From Cubamyces lactineus (Eukaryota > Basidiomycota > Agaricomycetes > Polyporales > Polyporaceae), in the NCBI GenBank assembly GCA_022376465.1, contig JACDTU010000005.1, forward strand, positions 1,724,001-1,788,000: a DNA stretch of 64,000 nucleotides, in the 5' to 3' direction. The notes beneath the pieces were generated by a model, which saw nothing but the letters and a program-made list of their open reading frames with translations, did not search any database and was not told the origin of the DNA. The translations under genes were made by a program, and so were the position numbers. Positions 1 through 11,418 of the stretch are shown piece by piece; position 1 is the stretch's first letter, and each line of letters begins with the position of its first letter.

Positions 1-147
1 TTCTGGACTTGTTGATATCGAGAAGGCCCTTCCGCCTCCTGCACTTGCAGCTGCGCCCTCTTCTCGTCTCAGGGACTCCGTGCTGTGCAAGGTTCTTTGC
101 CAGCTGCCCCGGGCCGCTTCGGACAAAGCCAAGGTCAGCCCCATTTA

Positions 148-1440
148 ATGCGTTCTACACGTGCATCACTCACACTCTCTCAGCACGCTGCGAGTCGTCT
201 CAGGAATGTCCAGGCCAGCACTGCCAATCAAGTCCCTGGTTCCGCAAGCACCGAGAGCATCGACCCCGACTCGTCGCTTACGTATCCGGAATGGGTCCGT
301 CCTCACCTGAAGGAGATCCGTGAGCAAGCCACGCGGGAGTGGACACTCTACACGCCGAAGGCTCCGCCTGTGATCCCTGAGATCGTCATCCAGTGCCCCG
401 ACGACGAGCCCGTGCCCGACAGCCCTGAAAGCGTCTACTCCTGCGACAGCTCTACCTCCTCTGTACCCGACACGCCCCCGCCCATGACGCCAACCCTCGC
501 CTCCCCGGTCAGCTTCTACTTCCCGGCCAGCCCGACGTTCTCTGCGGGCGAGTATCTCCAGGTACCTCCTCCTTCCTTCAACGCTCCGCGCGAGGAGGAG
601 AAGCCGGTCATGAGGAATGTGTCCAATTTTTCCGGGAGGACGTTCGTACTCGCCCCAGCGCCGTTCAGCAAATTAGGCAAGCTCAAGGAACGCAGGATGG
701 CCGCAGCCCGTGCCCATGCGCAAGCTCAGGCTGGAGTCCGCACACAAGCAACCACACGGTCTAGCTCAGGTGCTATCGGACAGGATCGACAAGCTGCTCG
801 TCCTCTGGCACTCCAGATCCGCAAAGGGTGCGGGATCGGTCCTAGGGTCCCGTCTGCTTTCTCAGTCGGGGTTACCGAGGCAGCCAGCTCGGGGACCGCT
901 AGCGTCGGCTTGGGTCTGCACCTCAGAACTCAGCTGGACTTTCAGGGCTCCCCCGACAAGGCTCTCTCTGCCTCTGGTTCCTCCGGCGAGGCAGGAGGGA
1001 CTAGTTGCCTTTCTGCGACGTTCAGCACTGCCGACTACTTGGATTTCGCCAGCATTCTCGAGGACTCCGCACCCCCCGACGTGGCTCTCCCTGACTCTAC
1101 TCCTGGCTCGCACGACACCCGCGGCACCGCCAACGGCAATCGGAACGGCAACGACAATGACAGTAAAGACGACGACAATGACAACAGCATCAGTCATGAC
1201 GACGAGCGACCGGGACGTCTCGCGCGCCTTGTCGAGGCGTTCGACTCCTCGTTCTCTCTTGCCAGCATCGACAGCGAGAACATCCAGCTTTCGGACATCT
1301 TGGACGGCTACCACTACGACGACTTCGACGAGAACTTCAATGATGAGGACGAAGGCGAGGACGGGGGACAGCACGTCACCTCCGAACTCGTCGTGCACGA
1401 CACCCACGCTCGACGCGCCGTGGTTGTCTACGCGGTGTGA
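148..1440 (+). CDS. Hypothetical Ser/Pro-rich protein with acidic C-terminus, possibly 5'-partial
   Basis: An open frame of 430 codons from the first ATG (148) to TGA at 1438-1440. I do not recognise the family. The protein has a short motif near the N-terminus (YPEWVRPHLKEI) resembling the start of many basidiomycete low-complexity proteins, then Ser/Pro-rich sequence, an Arg/Lys/Ala-rich helix around residues 160-200 and a strongly acidic, Asp/Asn-rich tail (residues about 330-420). The frame stays open upstream of the ATG as far as a stop at 13-15, and a good splice acceptor (CTTGCAG) ends at about position 51. The true start may therefore lie in an exon left of the window. The acidic tail could suggest a nuclear or chromatin role, but that is only inference. 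Confidence 0.6.
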   Translation: MRSTRASLTLSQHAASRLRNVQASTANQVPGSASTESIDPDSSLTYPEWVRPHLKEIREQATREWTLYTPKAPPVIPEIVIQCPDDEPVPDSPESVYSCDSSTSSVPDTPPPMTPTLASPVSFYFPASPTFSAGEYLQVPPPSFNAPREEEKPVMRNVSNFSGRTFVLAPAPFSKLGKLKERRMAAARAHAQAQAGVRTQATTRSSSGAIGQDRQAARPLALQIRKGCGIGPRVPSAFSVGVTEAASSGTASVGLGLHLRTQLDFQGSPDKALSASGSSGEAGGTSCLSATFSTADYLDFASILEDSAPPDVALPDSTPGSHDTRGTANGNRNGNDNDSKDDDNDNSISHDDERPGRLARLVEAFDSSFSLASIDSENIQLSDILDGYHYDDFDENFNDEDEGEDGGQHVTSELVVHDTHARRAVVVYAV

Positions 1441-1604
1441 CTCGCGCTCGCATCTGATCACGCCTCTGCTCCTCTCTTGGCAAACTCGAGGACCGGCGGT
1501 GGGCGGGGCGACGGGCTCACTAGCTGTTGCCGTCGGCACACATCCTCGTCTGTTTCAAGTTCTCTCGTCACAAGTGGAAGTCTCCTAGTTGTTATGCTCT
1601 CTTG

Positions 1605-1671
1605 CTCTCGCTCTCGCTCTCCCTTTCGACACACTCTCGACTCTCGCTCGCCTCTCGCTCTCATCCTCTCG
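1605..1671. repeat. CT/CTCG-rich pyrimidine tract
   Basis: A run of imperfect CTCTCG units on the plus strand just downstream of the first gene. Low complexity; no function inferred. Confidence 0.7.
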
Positions 1672-1707
1672 CAAGCTTTTCTCTTCCAGCTCGTCTCGCC
1701 TCGGTCG

Positions 1708-1805
1708 AAAACGCAAATCCCCACAATGCTCTCGCGTCGGAAATCACAAAACCCCATAATGCTCTCGCGTTCAAAAACACAAAACCCCACAATGCCCTCA
1801 CGAAC
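1708..1805 (+). repeat. Three-copy tandem repeat, about 33 bp unit
   Basis: Three consecutive units (1708-1740, 1741-1772, 1773-1805) share the pattern AAAnCnCAAAnCCCCAnAATG followed by CnCTCnCG. Divergence between copies is a few bases each. Confidence 0.8.
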
Positions 1806-3073
1806 TCTTCCTCTCTCTTCCTCTATTTCCGCTCTAGCCTCGTCTCTAGCCTCTTCTGCACTTTCTCCTTTTCTCGCTCTCAGCTCTCTCTCCAGCTTTT
1901 ACTCTCGCGATACCCCCACCCCCCTTCTCCCTCTCGAAACTCTCGCCGCAGTCGCACCCGCCCGGCGGGTTAGTCCCCGCTGGCGACTGCGCGCGCCCAC
2001 GGTGAAGCCAAGTGGCAGCTTGGTCCCCACTTGCGCGACACCACCGCAACGATCCGGCGTCTGCTCTGCCTGGCCTCCCCGGGCCTTGCAGGCAAGACGT
2101 CGACCCCCAGATATGTATACGCTGGCAAGACGCGATGGCAATGTTCCTCGCGCGGCCCTGGTGCCCCCTACGGTACCCAAACTACACTCGTAAAGTACAA
2201 CAGGTCCATTCTTGGTCCTTCTTTCTTCTTTGCCTCGCGACCTGGAGGGTATACTAAATCTAGCTGGCGACTTCGTCTGGCTAGGCGCACGCGATACGGT
2301 ACATGACTTGACTTTACGTTAGCCTTTTCTTCTCACCGCCATACACGAATTTTTGCTTCACTTCACTCTATGATATACGCATTTTCCTTCTCTTCCTCTT
2401 ACGATACTTACACGTTCGCTCTGCTGTACTGTGGTTCGGTTCGGTTTGCAGGCTCGGCATAGAAAACTGCAGGTCTTCCGCGTGGTATGTCTCCGTTTGG
2501 GTTCCTCGCTCTCCTGTAACTTGGACAATACATGCCTTGACCCGCCGAACGCCCTAGCTGAGTGATCCTTGACTTCTAGTCATAACCATGCCAGCGCAGG
2601 GGTGGCAGCTTCGCTTACGGGTAACAGCGTAGCAGTCAACGTTGCCGGATATCTACAAAACGACGTCGATAATACGGACAGTGCATTAGTTACTGATAAA
2701 TTGTAGTGCTGTAGCATGTATCCTACCGAGAGTCGCTGCACGTATGATATATGCTACGGCGCGACTAAAGGAAAGCAAGAGAACACCAAATGCGAACACA
2801 TCCAGACATCCAGGCTCGAACTTAAGCTGTGCTTGTATCTACGCTACTATCCCAGAAAGCGCGTGTAAAACGGCTATAAAAATCCTCCAGCGCCGCAACA
2901 CCACGACGGCTACGACGATGACGGTACGGACCATCCGAGAGCAGAACCGAAAGAAACCGGCAGCGCCGAGCGCGCCCTCCCTGCACACTGCCTTCCGCGA
3001 CGTACGTATAGAGCCCGCCACACGTGCGCGCCTACAGGATGGCCTGCACCCGCGGCAGAGTGCAGTTGAAATG

Positions 3074-5064
3074 CTACCAGTTCCACTCCTCGTCGTCATC
3101 GTCCAGCAAGCTCTTCGACTCGCCCGCGCTCGTCGCCTTCTGGGTGCTCGTGCCCTTGCGTGCGGCTGCGGTGGTGGAAGACGAAGGGGAAAGGGAAGGG
3201 GTATGTGCGGGGGCCTTGGTATCGGGGACGAGGACGCTGCCGAGCCTGTCTGCGCTCGCACCTGCGTCGTCGTCGTCAAGGAGCGAACGTGCGTGTTGGG
3301 ACGACGCAGACGCGGAGGACTGTGAGTGGGACCGGGACAAAGGGGACGGACTGGGCACCGTAGAGAGGGGGGAGAGCGTCGCGCCGAAAGGGTTCGTCGA
3401 GATCGACACTCCGGACGGGGCGGACGCAGAAGACGATGAAGGCGCGGCGGCCGAGGACGAGGACGAAGAAGGCGACGCGAGTGCGGCGAAGATCGAGCTC
3501 GAGACGTCCGAGAAGAGCAACGAGGCGCGTTTCTGGCTCTTCGTAAATCTGTGCAAACACGTCCCATCCGTCAGCCGTTGGCACCGTCATCATGATCCCG
3601 AGACCGGACAGATGGAGATGGGATAACACACTCACGTTTCGCCCTTCTGCAGCTCCTCCCACTTCTTGCCCACGCTGCTTCCCACACTGCCCATCCACGC
3701 GGACGCCAGTGGGGAGGCGAGCGGACCCAAGCCCGGGATGGACGCCGCGGGCGGGATGCTCCCACCTGCGGTGACATGTAGGCTCGACCTCTTGATGGTC
3801 TTCTTGTAATCCTCCTTGTCCTGCTCATGTCCCTTCACCTTAGATTTGGAGTGATCCCTTCCAGACGTCTGCATAGACGATGTAGATATGGACAAGGGTG
3901 AGGGGCTGGGAGAGAGCGGTGCGATCGAAGGCGAGGGTGGCGGCGCCTCGCGGCTCTTGCGCCGATGGAGCTTTGCAGCTCTGCTTGCGCTCGCGGGTGA
4001 GATCTCAATAGGGCTCTCGATGCCCGTCCCACCGTCGACGCTGATAGACGTGCGCTTCAATCGCGCCTCCGACATCTCCTCGCTCTCGGGTTCGTCATTC
4101 TCAAATGGAGGGTCGTCGAACGCGAGCGAGGACGCAGATGACTGGGACAGGCGGACGCTGGACGAACCGCCAGTGAGGGATGTAGCGTTGGTAGACACAG
4201 AGGACGTGCTCTGGGTGGTCGTGTGCCCGTGTAATCTGCCTGTTCGTAGGGGAAGAATTGGCGTGCGGGGCGCGCTCGATGAAGGCTCCGGTTTGGGTGG
4301 CGGTGTGGCAGACAGGTCGCTGAGTCCAGCCACAAGGAGCCTGCTAACACCTTGCACGCCCTCCTTCACAGCACCTGAGAGCAGTGATCCTGACGCTGAG
4401 GAGTGGGGAGACGATGACGAGTATGCGCGGTCCATGCCCCGACTGACAATGCGTTCCCATTTCCGCTTGAGCTGGGCGAGTTCGGCTTCATGCGCGGCGA
4501 GCTGAGAACGGAGCTCAAGGCATTTGGACTCCTTCTGAGCGATGAAGCGCAAGAGGTCGGCGTGTCTGCACATTCAACGAGGGCAGTATATATTAGCATA
4601 TAATGTCAGGCCATGATGGGGGCGCACGGTCGTCGCGACGAGCACAAACGGAGACGAAGGCAGTGCGATACGTACTTCTCGGTCAAGGTGAGCGGAGGGC
4701 GCTCCACCTGAGGACTCGCCAGTACGTCCGCCACGGGTAGACTCCGTCTGTCCCTCTTGAGCGCAAGCCGCTCCGAAGGCCCTTGGTTAAGGGAGGTGCT
4801 GCGTTTGAGCGACGCCCCCGACGAGCCGGACGCGGTCGTCGGTGACCGGATGTCCCATGTTGGAGTGTGGTCGCTGGGGAAGTAGGCGATTGATGACTGT
4901 CTGCGTGGGTTGAATTTGCGCGCGCTGGGCGGCGGAGTGGACAAGCCTGAGGCGGTGGGTGAAGGACAAGAAGAGAGTGTAGGCGACTGGAGGTTCCCGT
5001 CGACAAGCTGAAGCGGACGGGGCGCGGTGGAGATAGAAGGACTGGCTGGTGCAGGCGAGTTCAT
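3074..5064 (-). CDS. DUF4048-like protein of unknown function
   Basis: Three exons: 5064-4676, 4565-3636 and 3548-3074 (597 aa). Both introns have GT-AG ends and keep the frame. The N-terminal 130 residues are Ser/Pro-rich. The segment across the first junction (KHADLLRFIAQKESKCLELR) begins a predicted coiled coil with heptad Leu/Glu (about residues 130-175). The central part is Ser-rich with basic patches, and the C-terminus has GKKWEELQK followed by SQKRASLLFSDV and a Ser/Asp-rich tail. The coiled-coil block plus the KRAS-Leu-Leu motif near the end are, from memory, what the fungal DUF4048 family shows; that assignment needs a profile search. Role and location are unknown. It lies head-to-tail with ATP19. 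Confidence 0.7.
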
Positions 5065-5471
5065 CGCGACATTAGGCGTGCTGGACGTGTAAAGAGCGTC
5101 TGGCGTCGTCGTGAACTGGCGAATGCGTAAGGTAGAGTAGGGTGTATGGTAGGAGGAAGAGAGGGTGAGGGAGGGAAGAGAACTCGAGCAGTCTGGACTG
5201 CGTTGGTGGTGGAGACGAGATGGGCCAGGGCGGCTACAGCTTCTGACAATCTGTTCCTAGCCGAGCTCTCGCAACGCATTCATCATCCCTTTACGCGCCT
5301 CGCGCAGCAACACACCTCACGCACTCGGAATCATCTCGCACCGGTCAAAGGAAAGCAGGCAGAAAACAAGCAGAGTGTATGGTATTGCAAGGTAGAACAC
5401 GCAGCAGTCGGACGAACGAGGGTGTACGTGCAAAGTCTCTATTGCTCTACAACGCGACAGCAACGACACGA
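5065..5471. other. Intergenic 0.4 kb
   Basis: Promoter and 5' UTR region of the DUF4048-like gene and 3' flank of ATP19. No recognisable feature. Confidence 0.5.
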
Positions 5472-5906
5472 TCAGTGCTTGGAATCCTTCTCCGCCTCTG
5501 CAATGAAGTTCTTGATGCTGTTCATCCTGGTTAGTTGTCGACAGTCCGTTCAATATGCTGTGAGTTCGCATGGGCACGTACAACTCCTCCTCCTCCCTGC
5601 AGAGCGCACGAGCAGACACGCACGACGCGCATGTCAGCACCACTGTCACCTCGCTGGACTTCGCGAAAGGACGTACTTTGAGCTGGCATCAATCTTGACC
5701 GAATCCTTCACCTGCGCAAGGGTGGGCTTCTGCGCGGGGGCCTCCTTCTTGCCACCGGTGGCGAGCATGGTAATCCCAACCGCGCTGAAGATGGTACCGA
5801 GGGCGAGGTACTCGTTTTTGATGGCACGGCCAAGGATAACGCTGTTCAGAGAGGCTGTTTAGACATGCACGATTGGCAGAGACGCGGTGAGGACGTACTA
5901 GGACAT
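5472..5906 (-). CDS. ATP19: F1Fo-ATP synthase subunit k (Atp19)
   Basis: Four exons: 5906-5899 (8 nt), 5841-5677, 5596-5582 (15 nt) and 5526-5472, giving an 80-residue protein with all junctions in frame. The start MSYVILGRAIKNEYLALGT is characteristic of fungal subunit k: a single transmembrane helix (about residues 14-34, ending LATGG), a Lys/Pro linker, then an acidic, helical C-terminus. Subunit k is a small inner-membrane component of the mitochondrial ATP synthase dimer. Translation without splicing hides the gene, because the first exon carries only two codons and two bases and the third only five codons. Length fits the family (about 70-90 aa). Confidence 0.88.
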
Positions 5907-6923
5907 GGCGGGGATGAGATGGTCGTGGCTGCTGGCGGAGACGTGAACACACTCAAAAGTGTCCTGCCGGAATTTCCCGTCCGCGCGCCTCGGGCGTCTA
6001 TCTCTCGTCTGTGGCGCGGTGAGCTGCGGCGACCGTTGTGCAGGTACTGCTACACACGGTTGAACACTACCCTTCGTTCGACGGGTATCAATGTGTCTGT
6101 ATTGACTCGCGGTTGTACAAGAGCACCATGCGCCATATGTATATGTGCGGTATGGTTCACTTTGCTCCCGTCAACTCCAAGAAAAGCGCCCGTTTGACTG
6201 GACCAATTACAGGTCAGGGCCGTCTGGACTCTGTATAAACCACATATTACTCTCCTGACCAATCCCCCAAGGAGTCCGAAGACCGATGATGTTATGCGCG
6301 CCGTAACGACGTGCTGCTGTCTGTGCCTTGGCCCACTGGTACTACATGTAGGGCCGCCCAATGCGCGATGGTGGTCATACTGCGGAATGTCGGTCGCCTC
6401 GAAACGCGACACCTGAGTTTGGAGGGCCGGCAGATAGTCATGGCCAACATTTATATGCTGTCTGGCTAGTTTCCGCAACGCGAAGACGTCTTCGGTGCTC
6501 TCGAGCCGTTCCAGGATCCATGGCCGATCCAAATGAGGTCGATCCGCCGCTGTCGACGAGTTTCACAGTCGGTCACGGTACGCCGTACTCTGCGTTCGGT
6601 TTGAGAGTCTTGGCGATATCTGAATCCACCGTGCTAGGACGGTAGGCTACGCCGTTGATTCGCTCCTGCATGGTCAGAGAAACGAGGTTTTGGAGGGCCC
6701 GCAGGCCATCCGAGGGCAGCGAGTGGAACCGTTGTAGATACAAAGCATCTCGTGTGGTTGCAGCGTACTCGATATGCGTCACTGCGAGCATATATCCATT
6801 AAGATTGCTATGGTGCGTCAATTGAAATACGATCCCCTCTCTCTACCAACCACTTTACTATCGCAATTAGTAGGTAACGTACGTACGTATCGAACATGGT
6901 GCTCAGTCTGCCCTAGTGCCTGC
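5907..6923. other. Intergenic 1.0 kb
   Basis: Promoter side of ATP19 and 3' flank of the desaturase gene. Short open frames on both strands lack family motifs. A GTAC-rich stretch (about 6877-6890) is the only local pattern. Confidence 0.5.
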
Positions 6924-8559
6924 CTACTGCGACTTCGCCGCCACCCAGCCTCGTGCCGTACGGAACTTGACTTCTGCAGTAGGAGCTACCAAAGCCCTTC
7001 GCGGAGGACCAGGTGCAATCCAGTATGTCTGCGATGGAGGAGTGGCGTGGTGGTCAGGTTCCCCCTTGCATTCGACGCCTCCTGCGAGAATCCCTACTCG
7101 CATCATGGATAGCAACTGCGGCGCGTGGTGAGCAACGGTGTCAGATCGTAGAGAGAAATGGGCACACGTTGTGCGCGGCGTTAGAGTGATCATACACCCC
7201 ACCGAAGAACGAGGTAGTAGCGTCCTTCCCGCTGTTCGAAGTGAGCAACTTGGCGCCTCCCGGGTGCTCCTCGACGAAGTTGGTCACGTCATGGATGAAC
7301 CCTGAGACGAGGAGCAAAATCCGCTTCTTTGACTCCTCCTGAACTAAGAGTAGTAGTAGTTGACGTGAGTATTGACGCGACGGATACTCTGAACTCATCG
7401 CTCACAGTTCTCCCAAGTGACAACCGGAAGCTCCTCTGCAGGGCAGGGCCATTCCAAGCTTTCCTGAGTCGCCTTGAGCTTTTTCATCCGCATCGTGAAC
7501 GCGCCCTTGCGGACCTCGTTGCTGGGGAACCGGCGCAGGTGGGATGCGAGCCCGACTGCGCCGCACGCCGCGATAAACCACTTCGTAGGGTCGTACTGGT
7601 ACCACTTGATCGCGTTCCGGTAGTCCATCGGGAACTGGTGGTGGAAGTTGTGGTAGCCTTCACCGAGCGTGACGAGTGCAGTGAAAAGATGGTCTCTCGG
7701 GGTGTGCTTGTCATCAAAGGGCGCGTGTCCGAGAGTGTGTGCGAGCGAGTTGATGCACCATATGCTCTGGGGAAAGTCTCAGTGGATATAGTCATAGTAT
7801 GACTGGTGGTACCTACATGATAACATAGGGCGATGCGGAGAGCTGCGGAGTAGCACAGCCCGCCCATCCAGTCGTCCCAGAAATATCCTGGTACGACAAC
7901 GGGCAGGAGGTACCCAAAGACGACGAAGATCGGAATGTGCCAACGGTGCTGCCACATCAATATTTTGTCGTTCTTCAAGTCCGTCACATCTGCTGACCCG
8001 GCGCGCACGTCCGTGTAGAAGATGAGCCAGCCGACGTGGGTGAAGAGCAGCCCCCGTTTGGAGCTGTAAGGGTCCTTGTCGGTGTCGATGTAGCGGTGGT
8101 GGGCCCGGTGGCCCTTCGCCCACCAGTAGGCTGAGCCTTGTACAGCACATCCGCCGGCAAGAGCAAGAAAGAGACGCAGCGGGGCCGAGGCTTTGTAGGA
8201 GCGATGCGACCAGAGCCGGTGATAGCCTGCATGTTGTGAGGTGGTGAGTAATAAAGTAACCTCTTCATCACACAATAGTCATCGAATTCAGGCGTACCCG
8301 CGGTGACACCTGCGTGGGTCGTTAGATAAGGAGTATTGCGTTAAGTGGATAACGTGAACTTACCGAGTGTCGTGATATAATAGAGCACTGTGGCAAGTAC
8401 CAGTGTAGTCGTCTTAGGTGAGATGTAGAGTAACCCGTAGCCTGCTATGATGTGAGTCAAGAAAATGGCGATGATGTTCGGCCATTTCACCCCCAGAATT
8501 TTGGGGAAATGATCGGGACTGGCGGGAAGATGCTGAGAGGACCGTGCGGTGCCGTTCAT
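6924..8559 (-). CDS. OLE1: Delta-9 acyl-CoA desaturase with C-terminal cytochrome b5 domain
   Basis: Six exons: 8559-8364, 8309-8298 (12 nt), 8226-7817, 7766-7406, 7343-7168 and 7115-6924, giving 448 aa. The three iron-binding histidine boxes are present: HRLWSH (72-77), HRAHH (109-113) and HNFHH (245-249), with hydrophobic membrane segments between. The C-terminal third is a cytochrome b5 domain with the haem motif EEHPGG (His353) and the second haem His in HSNAAH. This is the fungal Ole1 layout: the enzyme sits in the ER membrane and makes palmitoleoyl- and oleoyl-CoA, with b5 as built-in electron donor. An upstream in-frame GTG is not used; the first ATG is at 8559. The 12-nt exon supplies the GVTAG residues just before the first His box, so skipping it would remove part of a conserved turn. 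Confidence 0.93.
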
Positions 8560-9720
8560 GTCAGGTGTCGGGTTGGTAGAAGCTAGCACGGGCCATAGCC
8601 CTGTCGCCTTTCCCTCTTATACACCAGAGCATCGTCTATGACGCCGATTCCTGCATCTCGAGTGTTTCGAAACCCGGATCCCAATCACATCTCGGCTTGA
8701 GCAGCGCCGGATAGCCATCTTGAGCTACAACATACAGGGTAAGGTCAACGCCCCAAACCGTTGAGCGTAGCAGCATCATGTCTTTCTGCACTCATTATTG
8801 CAGCGTCAGCACGAAGTCGTACGGTCGTCTTCCTCTGCAGCGATACGCAAGGTGCATGGCGACGAGAGTTGAGGGCTTCGGCACTATCGCCGGTGGCGTA
8901 TAGTAGGTTGGTCATCACCGCCTCCGTGGCATCTGCAAGAAAGTTGCCTATGTACAGCCATAGTCTGGGCTTTGTCGTACCACAGGCGTTGATCGTTTGA
9001 CATGTTGTCCACGTATCGTCTAACACGGGTTGAAGCAAGACGTCTGGGAGCGCCATCGGTGGTCTTCGACTTTGTCAGCTCATATTGTGCCAAGAACGTA
9101 CTATGTGCATAGCGGCATACCCAGAAGTCGTAGTTTTTGAACAACGCAACAATTGCGGAACACGATAGTGACCGTGACCAGTGTTGGGATTCTCAGGGAG
9201 AATGCGATCGCACTCGTACAGTGCAAAATCCTCCTCCCAGAGAGCTCTAGATAGACCCTGAGCGCTCGTCAGGCACAACCGTGACTTTGGTATACAACGT
9301 ACTATTGCCCGGGTTGAGCGGCCAATACGGCGTCCACCACCTTCAACTCTCGGATGGTCGCGTTCGAACGTTTCGACGTTGACGCTGAGGGCATGTCATG
9401 CAATAACCAGTTCTCAAACACTGCCTGGCTGCGCTGTGGGTCGGTATTTGAGGCACGATGAGCAGTACATGATGGTGGCAGCTTGGCCGCTGCGACTTGA
9501 TGTTCGAGTTGTTAGAATCTGGCGATTCTACATAACAAGCGCTTCAGGCGGCGCTTGTTACTGCGCGGACACAGGCGCCTAAATGCGACCGCCGCCAACA
9601 ATGCTAGCTTGTTCCTTGAGGTCTGTGACAAGAGGCCCGAGCTGCTTCGGTGCGTATTAGAAATCGCGATACCCATACAGAAGTCTTCTGCTACCAGTGG
9701 GAGATTAAGAACGTCCATCC
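8560..9720. other. Intergenic 1.2 kb
   Basis: Promoter of the desaturase and 3' flank of the first GST. I see no gene or repeat; frames on both strands are short and motif-free. Confidence 0.5.
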
Positions 9721-10751
9721 CTAGTTTTGAATCCCTTCAAGCCTTCTCATATACTCATCCCGAATTCTCAGTTGTTTCGCGACAGTGGGCCTCGCACACA
9801 TTTTCTTGTGCCATCTGTGTGATTCATGGTGAGTACCCACCTGTAACTGACTCAATTTACGACCTGAACTTACTCGCTGAATGCGGGGAACTGCTTATCC
9901 GCATCGAAGCCCTCGAAGTTTCTCAGTATAGCCGTGAGGGCGATATCGTTCCAGCTGTCTCGCGTTGAGTCGCGTTGATGTCGCCGTCAGTCACTGGCAG
10001 TTAACCTGGGCCAAAACATTAAACCCGGACAGGCTGCAAAAATACTCACGGAACGAACGACAGGTCGGCAACGGTCATCTTACCGCCGACCAGCCATTCC
10101 TGCTTGGACAACACACTTTCCAGCACTCCGATGACACGGATGGTCTCCTTCTGGTAGCGCTCTATCGCGCTCGGGAGTTTCTCGGGGTGACCACGCATGA
10201 ACCAGACGGCTTGTCCGAAGTAAGGTCTGAGCCAGACTTCAACTGTTAGCTTTTGTTCGCTCAGGCAATCACAGGTCTACGTCTATGCACCCTTGGCCAG
10301 ATGCCTGGAAGAATAGCCATTGGAGTAGCGCGTACTTGTCGTTCGCGTCGGACACGCCCAACTTGTGTTCCTGATCGTACCTCTCGACGAGGTACAGCAG
10401 AATCGCGTTCGACTCCCTGGCACAACAGTGTTAGTCCTAGCGCGTGTCATGACGGGCAAGTACTGGATCTACCAGATTACGAAGTTTCCGTTAGAATGGT
10501 CGACCAATGCAGGAACGCGGCCGTTCGGATTCAGCTTAAGGAACTCGGGCGCCTTCTGCTCGCGCTTCGAGAGCTCAATGGGGACAATATCATGCTCGAG
10601 GCCGAGTTCCTCGAGCACAATAGCAACTTTCCTGCACCATGGTTCATCGTCAGCACGGGCCCTGAACGAAGGTCATGAAGCATGAGACAGCTCACATCGG
10701 GTTGGGCGGTTCAACCGAGCCATAGAGCGTAAATGGTTTACTTTGCGACAT
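9721..10751 (-). CDS. Ure2p-like glutathione S-transferase (copy 1)
   Basis: Six exons: 10751-10696, 10631-10473, 10416-10291, 10226-10050, 9954-9874 and 9814-9721 (230 aa). The N-terminal thioredoxin-fold domain opens with FTLYGSVEPPNP and VAIVLEELGLEHD, then NPNGRVPALVDHSNG and the glutathione-contacting E-S motif (ESNAILLYL). The C-terminal all-helical domain has QWLFFQASGQGPYFGQA and the N-capping segment VGGKMTVADLSFVPW. This is the layout of fungal Ure2p-class cytosolic GSTs (detoxification, peroxide or isomerase activity). It is the downstream member of a minus-strand tandem pair. The lengths of exons 2-5 (159, 126, 177, 81) are identical in all four paralogues of this window. The start is fixed by the ATG preceding the conserved FTLYG. 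Confidence 0.92.
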
Positions 10752-11418
10752 GCCAGAAAACTGCCAGGAAGCTGCGGGAAGGTCTGAGCGACGGAGAAGC
10801 AGGTCGTAGTTTGCAAGTGAAGGTGCTCGGAATGTGCTGGGACAACATCCTTGGATTGTGTCCGCATTTATACCCAAGCAAAGCTGCGCGCAACGGAAGT
10901 GCAGACCTGCGGAGGGACGTTGCAAATTAATTTGCAGAATATGTTTGTCAGTGAATGGCGGCGGCTTGCGGCACCGACCCCGTACTCAACTTGACAGTCG
11001 TCCCCGGTCCCATGGTGCGTATGCGTTCCTTATCACTGTGTGCGCTAGCAGCACGCGCGCTCCATGGTGAGAGTGCTCGTTGGTAACAAGCTCGCCCTTA
11101 CTGCGGGGATGATCACGCTCCCATCATTATGACCGAATGGCGTCTGTAGTTAAAATCCGGCAGCTATTATGGTTGGTCGTGGTGGGCCCCCCGTCGTTTT
11201 CGGGTAGGTTGACTGTGCACGCATGCGAAGTTAATAGGCACACTGACTGTTTCTCGTAGGATTAGCGTGATACACAGGGCCGCTCGCAAATCATCCGTGG
11301 CAAATGGCGAGGCCCGTACAAACAACCCACGTCTCTCGCGACCCAGGCGCGTATTCCTGAACCACTGGCTTCGACAAAGCCAGAGCATCAAAGCGGTGCC
11401 TATGCCGGCGGCCACCCC
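10752..11418. other. Intergenic between GST copies 1 and 2
   Basis: Contains the copy 1 promoter (TATA-like box listed separately) and the 3' flank of copy 2. Nothing else recognised. Confidence 0.5.
10866..10872 (-). promoter_or_regulatory. TATA-like box of GST copy 1
   Basis: TATAAAT on the minus strand about 115 bp upstream of the copy 1 ATG. The other three Ure2p-like GST genes also carry TATA-like boxes 60-110 bp upstream. Confidence 0.45.

Larger units (their letters stand above)
1441..3073. other. Intergenic, low-complexity
   Basis: No convincing gene. The stretch holds a CT-rich tract, a three-copy tandem repeat (listed separately) and scattered short open frames without family motifs. 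It is probably the 3' UTR of the left gene and the 3' flank of the convergent minus-strand gene. Confidence 0.6.

Noticed and set aside
85..147. Longer start of the first gene at position 85
   Set aside because: The codon at 85 is GTG. The first ATG in frame is 148, and an upstream exon is the likelier alternative.
3024..3626. 200-codon acidic plus-strand frame
   Set aside because: It is antisense to the Ser/Asp-rich tail of the DUF4048-like gene, whose splice sites and motifs are consistent.
8560..8589. Desaturase start at 8589
   Set aside because: That codon is GTG; the first ATG is at 8559.
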